Shown here one piece after another: positions 32,101 to 41,316 of a stretch of DNA of 64,000 nucleotides; position 1 is the stretch's first letter, and each line of letters starts with the position of its first letter. Both the position numbers and the translations under genes were made by a program. The notes beneath the pieces were generated by a model. It saw nothing but the letters and a program-made list of their open reading frames with translations, was not told the DNA's origin and did no database searches. This DNA comes from Candidatus Methylomirabilota bacterium (lineage in GTDB: Bacteria; Methylomirabilota; Methylomirabilia; Methylomirabilales; Methylomirabilaceae): NCBI GenBank assembly GCA_003104975.1, contig PQAM01000006.1, positions 1-64,000 of the forward strand. The letters run 5' to 3'.

Positions 32101-32416
32101 TGGCCGCCTCATCGATATTGCGCTCCAGGACAAACGTCACAAAGACCTGCGACTGCCCCTCAATCGTGGTAGACCGCAACTCGTCGATCCCATTGAGGGT
32201 ATTCACGACCTCCTCGATCCGCTTCGTGATGTTGCTCTCGATCTCCTCAGGGCTGGCCCCCTCCAGCCTCGTGGTAATGGTGACGGTGGGTAGATCGACC
32301 TTCGGGAAGACATCGAGCCCCAGATCCCAAAACGACACCAGCCCCATAACGACGAGTGAGACGATCAACATCGTCGCAAACACCGGCCGTTTGATGCAGA
32401 TCTCGATCAGTGACAT
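29114..32416 (-). CDS. RND-family efflux permease (HAE1 type)
   Basis: 1100 residues, the usual size for AcrB/MexB-like pumps. It begins MSLIEICIKRPVFATMLIVS and has the two large periplasmic loops and twelve helices; motifs include EIESNITKRIEEVVNTLNGI, GIVIDDAIIVLENIFRHIEE (helix 4 proton-relay Asp pair), GAKEIVLAVLATTLSLVVIF and GLFLLMGVVKKNAILQVDF. It would pump hydrophobic drugs, solvents or other compounds out of the inner membrane/periplasm with a MFP partner and an outer-membrane channel not found here. It is the last gene of the tetR-MFP-RND unit, 177 bases after the MFP gene; that gap has no gene. Confidence 0.93.
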   Translation of the reverse strand: MSLIEICIKRPVFATMLIVSLVVMGLVSFWDLGLDVFPKVDLPTVTITTRLEGASPEEIESNITKRIEEVVNTLNGIDELRSTTIEGQSQVFVTFVLERNIDEAANDVREKVGTVVSSFPQGTEAPAIEKFDPDSAPIMAIVVSGKRSDREITELADKKIKRQLETVKDIGAVTLVGDRKREIQLVVDPHRLEAYNLSIQQVKSAVERQNVEVPGGNLTWQTHEQGLRTLGRIERAGDFSDLIVADYKGAPVRIRDVGAALDSEEEPRTLSRLDGRNAVSLLIQKQSGTNTVAVVERVKATLQEIQASLPPDVQFQVVRDTSRFIRRSIEEVEEHLMMGGLLASLIVAFFIGRLTRREQAALGGLLAVLSAAFVYGDSGLLRAVVVGSIVVTLALFLLVPRLRPAFIAAISIPASIIATFTIMRIAGFTLNNLTMLGLSLSTGIVIDDAIIVLENIFRHIEEERRPPMEAAMTGAKEIVLAVLATTLSLVVIFLPVAFMGGVVGRFWNSFGLTATFAILVSLLVAFTLTPMLAARMLHPEQTAGGGLHPDRGSKLTGFYARFEHHYDRLLVWCLDHRTIVLLLAGLLLFSTVLIGRQMKPDFVVDDDMSEFEVIVETPPGSSLIRSDEILRQLEADLRAIPEVEHLFTTIGVQGKDRANITDASIYVGLQHLRQRTRSQQAIMQEARQVFKNYPDLRISVQQINLISGGGFKQTPFNLVLRGPDLQQLDSYAQQLIKRLTAIPGFVDVDTGQAQRRPEVQVRIDRQKASDLGIRAEDIAVALRTMVGGEKIGFYREGGEQYDVRLRLKEDYRKDASVISALTVPAAGGALVKLNNIVTLQSGRAPAQIDRYAQERQITVQANLYRTALGEATEQADAAVKAIGLSPGYSTAYLGRGKLMAEAFYNFAIAFVLSITFIYMVLAAQFESFIHPVTIMASMFLSIPFGLVSLLVTGQTLNIYAVMGLFLLMGVVKKNAILQVDFTNVLRARGRPRYEAQLEADRARLRPILMTTLAIIAGMLPVALGKGDGAASRASLATAVVGGQTLCLLITLLVTPVIYSYFDDLRGLGIVSRLYEFRVWAWLRPKPSSALSKVADGKDRV

Positions 32417-32593
32417 GGCTTATCGTTCAAGGTTCGACGTTCACAGTTTGAAGTTGGGGTGGACGGCGGGTGATGACGCGTCGTCGACGGCAGGCGGAGC
32501 ACGGACAGCGAAGCCTGCCGGCGCCGATTCGAGCCGTACACAGACGTACGGCGAGATTAAGCGGAGTCACCTGCCGTCCGCCCACCTGCCCGA

Positions 32594-33826
32594 TCATGGC
32601 TTTGCGATCACCTGGACGGGGGCGCCGCCGAACAGTTGACTCAACCGCGAGGTCGCGACCCGCTCGCCGGCCGCCAGCCCCTCAACGATCTCAACCAGTC
32701 CATCCTGGCGCTCGCCCACTGAAACCTGGCGCTCCTCAACAACGCCGTCCTTGACCACGAACGCCTTGGTGATCCCGACGTAGTAGTAGACGGCCTCCTC
32801 GGGGACAAAGGGTACCCCGTGGTCGACCCGGATCTGCAGTTGTGCCTTGCCGAACGAACCCGGCTTCAACAACCCCTCGTGGTTCGGCACCCTGGCCTCA
32901 ATCGGAAATGTCCGGGTATCGGTGAAGACCGCCGGACCGATCCGCCTGACTGTCCCGCTGAACGCTCGGCCGGGGTAGGCCTCAACCTGCACCGTGACCT
33001 CCTGCCCCGGTCGGATCTGCCCCTGGAACCGTTCCGGCACCGACGCCTTCAGTTTCAAGGGATCGAGGCGAACGAGGGTCAGCAGCTTCGTATTCTGCAT
33101 ACTGCCGCCGGCGACATACTGACCGACCGCTACATCCCGCGCCTTAATAGAACCGTCAATGGGCGCCCGGATCACCGCATACTGAAGGTTCCGACGCGCG
33201 AGATCCAATACCGCCTGTTGCTCCCGAAGCTGGTCCCGAAGCGCCCGCACCTGATCCAGGGCATTGTCAAGCGCGGCCTTCAAGGCGTCGCGTTTCGCCT
33301 GTGCCGTATCGACATCGTTACGCGACACGGCCCCTTCCTTGTACAGGCTCTGCATCCGCTCATGCCATAAGGCGGCGTCGTCATAGTTGGCCCTGGCCTG
33401 CCGGACGACCGCCTGTTGATCGTCCGCTACGAGCTCTCCGCCGTTCAGCGCCCCCAGTCGCGTCCGCGTCTGCTGCAGGATCGCCTCAGCCTTCTGAACC
33501 TGCAACAGAAAATCGGTCCGGTTGATCTGCAGCAACGGCTGGCCTGCCCTCACCCGGTCCCCCAGGTCGACCATGATCTTTTCCAGATACCCTGAGACCT
33601 GCGCATAGACCGCTACCTCTTCGTCGGCCTCGAGGGTCCCGACGGCCTCTACGCGACGTGTAACATCCCTCGCCTCGACGGCGCTCGCTGTGATCGCGAC
33701 ACTCTGGTCCTTTGCGTTGGGGGCGCTGTTCGCCGCCTGATCCCGCGAACACCCCAAGAGCGACAGCAGCAACGCCAATAGCAACAGCGGTACGGCGAGC
33801 CCGCCTGAGCGCACCGCGCGTCTCAT
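32594..33826 (-). CDS. RND efflux periplasmic adaptor (membrane fusion protein)
   Basis: 410 residues with lipoprotein signal LLLALLLSLLGCSRDQAA. The lipoyl-like half motifs VAVYAQVSGYLEKIMVDLGD and VIRAPIDGSIKARDVAVGQY flank a long coiled-coil hairpin (about residues 110-200), followed by a beta-barrel and membrane-proximal part. It connects the RND permease to an outer-membrane channel. Its start overlaps the end of the TetR gene. Confidence 0.92.
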   Translation of the reverse strand: MRRAVRSGGLAVPLLLLALLLSLLGCSRDQAANSAPNAKDQSVAITASAVEARDVTRRVEAVGTLEADEEVAVYAQVSGYLEKIMVDLGDRVRAGQPLLQINRTDFLLQVQKAEAILQQTRTRLGALNGGELVADDQQAVVRQARANYDDAALWHERMQSLYKEGAVSRNDVDTAQAKRDALKAALDNALDQVRALRDQLREQQAVLDLARRNLQYAVIRAPIDGSIKARDVAVGQYVAGGSMQNTKLLTLVRLDPLKLKASVPERFQGQIRPGQEVTVQVEAYPGRAFSGTVRRIGPAVFTDTRTFPIEARVPNHEGLLKPGSFGKAQLQIRVDHGVPFVPEEAVYYYVGITKAFVVKDGVVEERQVSVGERQDGLVEIVEGLAAGERVATSRLSQLFGGAPVQVIAKP

Positions 33827-34437
33827 CGTTCGATTCCCTTCAAAAAGATGGAGACAAACTGCTCCACGACCTCTTCCGGCGAGGAGCGGGGAGGCCGTTT
33901 GACCCCGAACAGTTCGTGGATTAACAAATAATGGACGACCATTCCGAGAAACCCACGTGCGGTCACCAGCGCATTCATCGATCGGACACGTTTCTCCTTG
34001 ATCCGTTTTTCAATATAGCTGCTCAAAAACTCATGCAGGGTTTTGACGCGGGATTCGAAAAAGATATCGGACAGTTCATGGCCTTCGAGGGCGCTGAACA
34101 GCAGCAATCGCATCAGGCTCGGGTCGGCCTCCGTCTGTTCGATCATCTTGAGGCCGACTGCCCGCAGGACACCCGCATCGTCATTTTTCTGCGCCGCGAC
34201 CGCCGCGCTCGCCAGCAACTCCTCAGTGACGGACTTGGCCTCGAGGATCGCGGCGTACAACTCCCGCTTGGTGGCAAAGTGCTTGAAGATCATCGCCTCA
34301 CTGATCCCGGCCGCCTCGGCAATCTCGCGCGTCCTGGTGCCGCGGAAGCCCTTGCGCGAGAAGAGGTCGACTGCAACCTCGACGATCTGCCGGCGGCGCT
34401 CGTCGGCGGTCAAGCGTTCCTTCATCCTGCTCCTCAC
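33823..34437 (-). CDS. TetR/AcrR-family transcriptional regulator
   Basis: 204 residues. The HTH is FSRKGFRGTRTREIAEAAGI followed by SEAMIFKHFATKRELYAAIL; the C-terminal ligand domain is helical. It is the first gene of the efflux operon and probably represses it until a pump substrate binds. Its stop overlaps the adaptor start. Operator position was not identified with confidence. Confidence 0.9.
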   Translation of the reverse strand: MRSRMKERLTADERRRQIVEVAVDLFSRKGFRGTRTREIAEAAGISEAMIFKHFATKRELYAAILEAKSVTEELLASAAVAAQKNDDAGVLRAVGLKMIEQTEADPSLMRLLLFSALEGHELSDIFFESRVKTLHEFLSSYIEKRIKEKRVRSMNALVTARGFLGMVVHYLLIHELFGVKRPPRSSPEEVVEQFVSIFLKGIER

Positions 34438-34548
34438 GTATCGTGTCCCAACCGATTGGCCCTTTCAGATATCACAAGTAAGCACTTACATACTTACGCG
34501 ATCCAAAACAATTGTCAAGAACGATTGACACTCACCTCTGTTCGCTGA

Positions 34549-34800
34549 GTTCGTCATTCCGGGCTTGACCCCGGATCAGGTCCGGGGCAGGCTCCGGAAT
34601 CCAGGCGATCTCGCCAGGTCGGAATTCCTGCTTTGGCAGCACCACCGCTTGCGCCACTGGTGCGCCCATGCGGATGAAAGTCCGAGGTGAGGTCTCCCCG
34701 CGCCGCGATCGTCATTGCGAGCAACCACCGGGAGCGCGGCAATCTCACCGCAGGTACCACGAACGACTGTGAGATTACTTCGGCTTCGCCTCGCAATGAC
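34549..34800. repeat. Intergenic repeat block (GTCATTCC and GTCATTGCGAG families)
   Basis: 34549-34606 resembles half of a GTCATTCC-type repeat (CGTCATTCCGGGCTTGACCC). 34711-34800 is a full unit starting GTCATTGCGAGCAACCACCG and ending TCGCCTCGCAATGAC, an imperfect inverted repeat of about 90 bp also found at 47011-47107. The rest of the 400-base gap holds no gene. Confidence 0.75.
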
Positions 34801-34837
34801 ACGGAAGACCTCCTGACCAACTAATGAGTTGCGGCCC

Positions 34838-35095
34838 CTACTCGGTGACCTTGAAGACCTGATCGTGCTGGCGGACCCGCTCGCGGACCTTGATGCCGAT
34901 CAACTGACCGGGCTCTGCGTGTTCGAGGGCCTGGTGTTCAAGTTGGATCGAGTCGACCCGCTGGATCAGTTCAGTGGTGTGGCCCTTGATGTGAATGGTG
35001 TCCCCTACCGCCAATCGGCCGTCGGTCAGCTCAATTGCCGCCACCCCCACCTTCGCGAAATAGTCTTTGACGTAACCCACTTTTGCCTCTGACAT
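34838..35095 (-). CDS. Small EF-Tu domain II-like (translation elongation factor-like) protein
   Basis: 85 residues from ATG 35095 (RBS GGAGGGAGCC). The protein VGYVKDYFAKVGVAAIELTD, then GRLAVGDTIHIKGHTTELIQ, VDSIQLEHQALEHAEPGQLI and GIKVRERVRQHD, is a beta-barrel like EF-Tu domain II, without any GTPase. Such stand-alone proteins are often annotated translation elongation factor-like protein and are linked to U32 peptidases in some genomes. The function is unknown. No neighbours on the same strand. Confidence 0.75.
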   Translation of the reverse strand: MSEAKVGYVKDYFAKVGVAAIELTDGRLAVGDTIHIKGHTTELIQRVDSIQLEHQALEHAEPGQLIGIKVRERVRQHDQVFKVTE

Positions 35096-35419
35096 GGCTC
35101 CCTCCTTCCCCTTCAACGATGAATCCGGGATCTCCTTGGCCGGGTACCCATGAATGTAAGGCCATTCGTGCGTGCACAGGGTCGTCTCTGAACTGCGAAC
35201 ATTTTTTATCCTATCGCGACACAGTAAGAGAGTCAAATGGTTAAAGAGCGGTCCACTCGTATTGAGCATGGCGCGCAGAATCGTCTCGGAAGCGTAAGAA
35301 AATTACTTGACCTTGTACCAGAGAAAGCGTAGGTTTACCTGAGTTGTCTGCAGGAGCGAATATCGTGGTAATACTTTGCGCTGTGGACCGGTCGACCGTA
35401 AGGAGGGAACAGCAGCGTT
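35096..35419. other. Divergent intergenic region (324 bp)
   Basis: It lies between the EF-Tu-like gene (minus) and the phosphorylase gene (plus). No gene or clear operator was seen; it should contain both promoters. Confidence 0.4.
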
Positions 35420-37123
35420 ATGAAGGTTGAGAGGTCGGCACCGCCGACGATCGCGTACTTCTCGATGGAGGTCGCACTCGAAAGCCCGCTGCCGACATAC
35501 AGCGGAGGGCTTGGCGTGTTGGCGGGTGACATGTTGCGCAGCGCCGCCGACCTGGGCCTGTCTATGGTCGGTGTCATGCTGCTGCACCGAAAGGGTTACT
35601 TTCTTCAGCAACTCGATGAAGACGGGCGGCAATCTGAGGAGCCGGCCACGTGGCCCGTCGACCGATTCTTACACCTCACGGACGGTATATGCCGGGTAGA
35701 GGTTGAAGGACGGTCGGTCACTGTCCGCGCATGGCAATACCTGATCACCGGCGCATCAGGCACCGTCGTTCCGGTGCTGCTGCTGGATACCGATCTCCCC
35801 TGCAACGACCCCTATGATCGGACACTGACCGACCACCTGTACGGCGGTGATCAGCGGTATCGCCTGTGTCAGGAGGTCATCCTTGGGGTGGGCGGGGTAC
35901 GCATGCTGCGGGCGATGGGTTACATCCGCATTATCAGGTTCCATATGAACGAAGGGCATGCCGCGCTCCTTGCGCTGGAGCTGTTTGCCGAGAGGTTCAA
36001 ACATCGGCCGCAGCGGCGGGAGGATGCCGTCGACCTGGTGAAGCGTCTGTGCGTCTTCACCACCCATACTCCCCTGCCCGCCGGCCACGATGAGTTTCCC
36101 CTTGAGCTGGCCGAACATGTCCTGAGCGCGGATCACTGGCAGGCGTTACAGGCGCTTCATTGCTGCAACGGCGCTCTGAACATGACCCATGTGGGACTGC
36201 ATTTGAGCGATTACGTCAACGGCGTGACCAAGCGGCACAGCGAGGTGTCGCGCGCGATGTTTCCGAACCGCGCCATCGGCTCCATCACGAACGGCGTGCA
36301 CTCCACGACCTGGGCCGCCCCGGCATTTCGCGCCCTGTATGACCGCTACACCCCGGATTGGCGAGACGACAGCCTCTTCCTGCGGTACGCCCTCGGGATC
36401 CCTCTCGACGCCATTCAACGGGCGCATGACGAGGCGAAGCAGGCGCTCATCCAAGAGGTCAATAGAACGACTCATATCGCCTTCGATCTCCATACCTTTA
36501 CGATCGGCTTCGCGCGGAGAGCAACAGCCTACAAGCGCCCGGATCTCCTGTTTTACGATATCGAACGACTCAGGCAGATATCGGTCCGGCGCGGCCCGTT
36601 GCAGGTGATCTTTTCCGGAAAGGCGCATCCGAAGGATGAAGAGGGCAAGGTGTTGATTCAGACAATCTATCGTCGGGCGAAGGAGCTGGCGCCCGAGGTC
36701 AAGGTTGCGTACCTGCCCAACTACGATATGGATCTGGGCCTGTTGCTCACCTCCGGGACCGACCTGTGGCTGAACACGCCGCAGCCGCCCTATGAGGCCT
36801 CCGGCACCAGCGGGATGAAGGCGGCCCACAACGGCGTACCAAGCCTCAGCGTACTCGACGGTTGGTGGCTTGAGGTCCCCGTAGAAGGGGTCACCGGCTG
36901 GGCTATCGGTTCCCGAGATAACGGGACCCATTTCGAGCGGCGGGACGACAAGGACGCCGAAGAGCTGTACTGCAAGCTGGAGAACACCATCCTGCCGCTC
37001 TACTACAATGAGCCGCTCCGATGGGCAGAGCTAATGCGGTTTACCATCGCATTAAACGCCTCGTTCTTCAATACGGATCGGATGCTTCACGAGTACGTCA
37101 CGCACGCCTACCGCGACCGGTAG
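35420..37123 (+). CDS. Alpha-glucan (glycogen) phosphorylase, short form
   Basis: 567 residues. It starts MKVERSAPPTIAYFSMEVAL and ESPLPTYSGGLGVLAGDMLR, as in the TIGR02094 alpha-glucan phosphorylase group, but lacks the N-terminal DUF3417 domain usual there. RFHMNEGHAALLALELFAER, SITNGVHSTTWAAPAFR and VIFSGKAHPKDEEGK follow. The PLP-binding part is ASGTSGMKAAHNGVPSLSVL followed by DGWW, with Lys as the PLP ligand. It releases glucose-1-phosphate from glycogen or related glucans in the cytoplasm. RBS GGAGGGAACAG is a little far from the ATG. The next gene (bioF-like) follows after 89 bases. Confidence 0.88.
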   Translation: MKVERSAPPTIAYFSMEVALESPLPTYSGGLGVLAGDMLRSAADLGLSMVGVMLLHRKGYFLQQLDEDGRQSEEPATWPVDRFLHLTDGICRVEVEGRSVTVRAWQYLITGASGTVVPVLLLDTDLPCNDPYDRTLTDHLYGGDQRYRLCQEVILGVGGVRMLRAMGYIRIIRFHMNEGHAALLALELFAERFKHRPQRREDAVDLVKRLCVFTTHTPLPAGHDEFPLELAEHVLSADHWQALQALHCCNGALNMTHVGLHLSDYVNGVTKRHSEVSRAMFPNRAIGSITNGVHSTTWAAPAFRALYDRYTPDWRDDSLFLRYALGIPLDAIQRAHDEAKQALIQEVNRTTHIAFDLHTFTIGFARRATAYKRPDLLFYDIERLRQISVRRGPLQVIFSGKAHPKDEEGKVLIQTIYRRAKELAPEVKVAYLPNYDMDLGLLLTSGTDLWLNTPQPPYEASGTSGMKAAHNGVPSLSVLDGWWLEVPVEGVTGWAIGSRDNGTHFERRDDKDAEELYCKLENTILPLYYNEPLRWAELMRFTIALNASFFNTDRMLHEYVTHAYRDR

Positions 37124-37212
37124 CCACGGGCTCTTGATCGCCGGTTCCAGTTGCTCACCCTCCACCGTTCCTCTATAATCCACAGACAATGATCGCATCT
37201 GAGGGTGTGGCG

Positions 37213-38421
37213 ATGTCTGCTGTTCGCAACGGTGTCTCTCTCAAGAATACGTGTATTCGGTCGCTTCAGCGCGAGTTGGACGACCTGAAGACCGCGGGCC
37301 TGTACCGATGGCTTCGTCGGATCGATGGTCCGCATGGCCCACAGATTCATGTCGATGGGCGATCAGCGGTGCACTTCTCGGGAAGCGACTACCTCGGCCT
37401 GGCCGCTCATCCGCGAGTGAAACAGGCCGCCTGTGAGGCGACGCTTCGGTACGGCTGCGGCGTCGCCGCGGCCAGACTGATCTCAGGCAACCATGATCTC
37501 TATCCTCAACTGGAAGGGCGGGTCGCCCGCTTCAAACAGGCCGAGGCCGCCCTCCTCTACAGTACGGGGTATCAGGCAAACCTGGGCGTCATCTCCTCGC
37601 TGACCGATTTACAGGACATCGTATTCAGCGACGCGCTGAATCATGCCAGTATCGTCGACGGCTGTCGGCTGTCGCGCGCCAGGCTCAAGATCTTCCCGCA
37701 CAACGACCTCATCGTCCTTGAACGGCTGCTGAAACGGGCGCAGTCCGCGAGACGTCGACTGATCGTGGTTGATGGGCTCTATAGTATGGATGGGGATATG
37801 GCGCCGCTCAACGCGATCGTCGATCTCGCGGAACGCTACGACTGCCTGACCATGGTAGACGACTCGCACGGCATCGGGGTTCTCGGTGAGAACGGGCGAG
37901 GGACGGCTGAGGCGACGGGCGTGTCGGGCCGAATCGACATCGAGACCGGAAGCCTCGCCAAGGCGCTGGGCGGCTTTGGCGCCTATGTCGTCGGCAGCCG
38001 CACCGTCATCGACTACCTGATCAATCGATCCAGACCCTTTATCTTCACCTGCGCGATGCCGCCCGCTGTGCTGGCCACGGTGCTTGAGGCGCTCGCCATC
38101 GTCGAAGGCGAGCCGGAGCGAAGGCAGCGGCTGTGGGAAAATGCCCGGTACATGAGGGCGGGTCTGTGCGACATCGGATTTGACGTCGACCCGGGGGGGA
38201 CTCAGATCATCCCGCTGATCGTGGGAGGGGCCGATCGAACCATGCATTTCTGCGACGAGTTGTTGAACCGCGGTGTTTTTGCCCAGGGGATCCGCTATCC
38301 TTCGGTCCGGCGAGGAACGGAACGGATCCGGCTCACCGTCACCGCCTCGCACAGCCGGACCGACCTGGACACCGCGCTTACGGCCCTGGCTGAGGCCGGG
38401 CGGGCGCTCCAACTCATCTAA
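37213..38421 (+). CDS. BioF/Kbl-type alpha-oxoamine synthase (8-amino-7-oxononanoate synthase-like)
   Basis: 402 residues from ATG 37213 (RBS GAGGGTGTGGCG). Class II PLP aminotransferase-fold features: FSGSDYLGLAAHPRVKQAA, YGCGVAAARLISGNHDLYPQ, FSDALNHASIVDGCRLSRAR, VDDSHGIGVLGENGRG, and PLP lysine in GSLAKALGGFGAYVVGS. The group contains AONS (BioF), glycine C-acetyltransferase and serine palmitoyltransferase; BioF is the most likely but no other bio gene is present here. It would condense an acyl-CoA with an amino acid, releasing CO2. Confidence 0.8.
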   Translation: MSAVRNGVSLKNTCIRSLQRELDDLKTAGLYRWLRRIDGPHGPQIHVDGRSAVHFSGSDYLGLAAHPRVKQAACEATLRYGCGVAAARLISGNHDLYPQLEGRVARFKQAEAALLYSTGYQANLGVISSLTDLQDIVFSDALNHASIVDGCRLSRARLKIFPHNDLIVLERLLKRAQSARRRLIVVDGLYSMDGDMAPLNAIVDLAERYDCLTMVDDSHGIGVLGENGRGTAEATGVSGRIDIETGSLAKALGGFGAYVVGSRTVIDYLINRSRPFIFTCAMPPAVLATVLEALAIVEGEPERRQRLWENARYMRAGLCDIGFDVDPGGTQIIPLIVGGADRTMHFCDELLNRGVFAQGIRYPSVRRGTERIRLTVTASHSRTDLDTALTALAEAGRALQLI

Positions 38422-38445
38422 ACCTGACTGGGACGGGGAGGCGCG

Positions 38446-41160
38446 ATGGCGCAGTATAACGGTACCGCCGGTGATTTCAAGGGGAGGCAGATTGCGCTTC
38501 TGCTGCTCCTGCTGATCGTCTTGACGATCGGCGGTCAGACGGTCCCTCTCTATGTCGACTGGCTCTGGTTTCAGGAGATCAAACTCACCAAGGTATTCGT
38601 CACGATCATCACGACGCAGTTGACGCTGGCGGTCGCATTCGGTACAACCTTTGCGGTCCTATCGTACGTCAATCTCTACCTGGCCAGTCGATTGACCACC
38701 ACCGATGTCCTGTTAGAGGTAGAGGATCGATTCAGTCTCCCCAGCCGCCTGGTGATCGAACCGTATTTCCGCCGACTGTTGATCCCCGGCGTCCTCGGGC
38801 TCGGTGTCCTGTCGGCATTCCAGGCGGCCGGCGCGTTGGACCGTTACATCCGTTTTGCCAATGCCCAACCCTTCGGCATCGCCGACCCGATCTTTCAACA
38901 GGATGTCGGGTTCTATGTCTTTCAGTTGCCCTTCTTCTCCTTCCTGTACGGGTGGCTGATGACCTCGGTCGTCCTGACCCTTCTGGCGACAGCCGTCACC
39001 TACATACTATTCCGGGGTATCCAGCTTACAACCCGCGGTCCCGTCATTACCAGGCTGGCACGGGCCCACCTGCTCATCCTCGGCGCCCTGCTGTTTTTGA
39101 TCAAGGCGGTCGGGTATCGGCTCGATACCTATGAGCTCCTCTTCTCGCCCACCGGCGTGGTATTCGGCGCCGGCTACAGCGCTATCAACGCCCATCTTCC
39201 GGTCCTCACCTTTCTGACGACCCTGGCCGTATTTGTCGCCCTTCTCTGCCTGGCCCAGATCTTTTACCGCGGCTGGCGGCTGGTCCTGATCGGGATCGGT
39301 ATGCTGGTGATCGGCAGCATCGTCGGGCTGGGACTCTATCCCGGTTTCATCCAGCGTTTCCGCGTCGTCCCGAATGAAATCGCGGCCGAGAGCCCCTATA
39401 TCACCCACAATATCCTGTTTACCCGACGGGCCTATGGCCTGGACCGCATCGATGAACGGGAGTTTCCGGCCGCGGAAACCCTGACCCGGGAGGACCTGCG
39501 ACGCAACAATGCGACCATCAAAAACATTCGACTCTGGGATCACCGTCCGTTGCTGACGACATACGGCCAGACCCAGGAGATCCGGACCTACTACAAGTTC
39601 GTGGACGTCGACAACGATCGCTATCAGATCGACGGGGAGTACCGGCAGGTCATGCTCTCGGCCAGGGAGTTATCACATCAGCATCTGCCAAGCCGGAGTT
39701 GGATCAATGAGCACTTGGTCTTTACCCACGGCTATGGAGCTGTCCTCGGCCCCGTAAACAGAATCACCGAGGAAGGGCTTCCGGAGCATCTGATTAAAGA
39801 TATCCCGCCCGTCGCAACCGGGGCGCTCACAATTACGCGCCCGGAAATCTACTTCGGCGAGGTCGCCAACGACTATGTCATCGTCAGAACGCAGGCCCAG
39901 GAGCTGGACTACCCCGCCGGCGAAAAAAACGTGTATACCACCTACACCGGGGAAGGGGGGGTACCGCTTAGCTCCCTCGGACGTAAGCTGCTCTTCGCCT
40001 CCCGATTCGGAACGCTCAAGATCCTCCTCTCGCAAGACCTGACGCCCGAGAGCCGGATCATGTACCACCGGCAGGTTGCCGAGCGAGTCAAGAAGGCGGC
40101 GCCCTTCTTGACGTTCGATCGGGACCCGTATCTGGTCATCGCTCAGGACGGTCGTCTGTTCTGGATCGTCGACGGCTATACACTTTCAGACATGTTCCCG
40201 TACTCCGAACCGATTCGCGGGCTTGGCAACTATATTCGCAACTCGGTCAAGGCGGTGGTGGATGCCTACAACGGAAGTCTCAGCTTCTACCTGGCCGACC
40301 CCGACGACCCCGTCATCAAGGCATATGATCAGGCCTTTCCGGATCTGTTTCAGCCCCTCGACGCGATGCCCGAAGACCTCAAGGCTCACCTTCGCTATCC
40401 TCAGGGGATGTTCAGCGTCCAGGCAAGGATGTTCAGCACCTACCACATGCAAGATCCGCAGGTCTTTTACAACAAAGAGGATCTCTGGAGCGTTCCTGTC
40501 GGCGCGGAACCATACTACACCATCATGCGGATTCCCGGCGAGCCGAGGGAAGAGTTCGTCCTGCTTCTACCGTTTACGCCCAACAAGCGAGACAACATGA
40601 TCGCCTGGTTGGCGGCCCGCAGCGACCCGCCGCATTACGGTAAGCTGACAGCTTTCAACTTCCCCAAGGCCAAGCTGGTGTATGGACCGCAACAGATCAG
40701 CGCCCGCATCGACCAGGATGCGTTTATCTCGCAACAAATCGCACTCTGGAGTCAAGCGGGCTCCACCGTGATCCGGGGCAACCTGTTGGCCATCCCGATC
40801 GAGCAGTCGTTACTCTATGTCCAGCCGCTCTACCTCGCGGCCGAGAAGGGGTCGCTGCCGGAGTTGAAGCGGATTATTGCCGCCTACGGTAATCAGATCG
40901 CCATGGAAGGGAGTCTTGACGCCACCCTGGCCAGACTTTTCGGCGCCGCAGTAAGGGGACCGATTGAGGCACGGCCGCCGTCCGGTGCCCCCGGATTACC
41001 CGAGGTCGAGGTCCCGCTCAGAACGCTGGCGACGCGCGCCTACGACCATTATACGCGGGCGCAGGAGTTGCTTCGGCAGGGGAACTTCGCCGGTTACGGT
41101 GAAGAGGTCAAGCGCCTGGAGTCGGCGCTGAAAGAGTTGCGCACCCGCGCCGCCAAGTAG
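38446..41160 (+). CDS. UPF0182 family large membrane protein
   Basis: 904 residues from ATG 38446 (RBS GGGGAGGCGCG). The first about 300 residues contain seven predicted membrane helices (LLLLLIVLTIGGQTVPLYVD, FVTIITTQLTLAVAFGTTFA and so on); then a long extracytoplasmic domain with VVPNEIAAESPYITHNILFT, RLWDHRPLLTTYGQTQEIRT and VDVDNDRYQIDG, and a C-terminal helical part. Size and motifs match UPF0182, whose function is unknown. Alone in its orientation between bioF-like and fadN, 24 bases after the former. Confidence 0.9.
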   Translation: MAQYNGTAGDFKGRQIALLLLLLIVLTIGGQTVPLYVDWLWFQEIKLTKVFVTIITTQLTLAVAFGTTFAVLSYVNLYLASRLTTTDVLLEVEDRFSLPSRLVIEPYFRRLLIPGVLGLGVLSAFQAAGALDRYIRFANAQPFGIADPIFQQDVGFYVFQLPFFSFLYGWLMTSVVLTLLATAVTYILFRGIQLTTRGPVITRLARAHLLILGALLFLIKAVGYRLDTYELLFSPTGVVFGAGYSAINAHLPVLTFLTTLAVFVALLCLAQIFYRGWRLVLIGIGMLVIGSIVGLGLYPGFIQRFRVVPNEIAAESPYITHNILFTRRAYGLDRIDEREFPAAETLTREDLRRNNATIKNIRLWDHRPLLTTYGQTQEIRTYYKFVDVDNDRYQIDGEYRQVMLSARELSHQHLPSRSWINEHLVFTHGYGAVLGPVNRITEEGLPEHLIKDIPPVATGALTITRPEIYFGEVANDYVIVRTQAQELDYPAGEKNVYTTYTGEGGVPLSSLGRKLLFASRFGTLKILLSQDLTPESRIMYHRQVAERVKKAAPFLTFDRDPYLVIAQDGRLFWIVDGYTLSDMFPYSEPIRGLGNYIRNSVKAVVDAYNGSLSFYLADPDDPVIKAYDQAFPDLFQPLDAMPEDLKAHLRYPQGMFSVQARMFSTYHMQDPQVFYNKEDLWSVPVGAEPYYTIMRIPGEPREEFVLLLPFTPNKRDNMIAWLAARSDPPHYGKLTAFNFPKAKLVYGPQQISARIDQDAFISQQIALWSQAGSTVIRGNLLAIPIEQSLLYVQPLYLAAEKGSLPELKRIIAAYGNQIAMEGSLDATLARLFGAAVRGPIEARPPSGAPGLPEVEVPLRTLATRAYDHYTRAQELLRQGNFAGYGEEVKRLESALKELRTRAAK

Positions 41161-41231
41161 GCATGCCGCCCTCTTCTCCGACTCCCGCTATTCGCCTTTA
41201 CAACCTGCGGCCCGTTCAGTATGCTCAGAGT

Positions 41232-41277
41232 GTGATTCACAACGGTGAGATTGCTTCGCCTTCGGCTTGCAATGACG
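41232..41277. repeat. Partial GTCATTGCGAG-type repeat
   Basis: TGATTCACAACGGTGAGATT to TTGCAATGACGTG, matching the right half of the units at 34711-34800 and 47011-47107. Confidence 0.6.
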
Positions 41278-41316
41278 TGAAAGGACCAGCCTGCTGTCAG
41301 GTAGGGCGGAGATCGA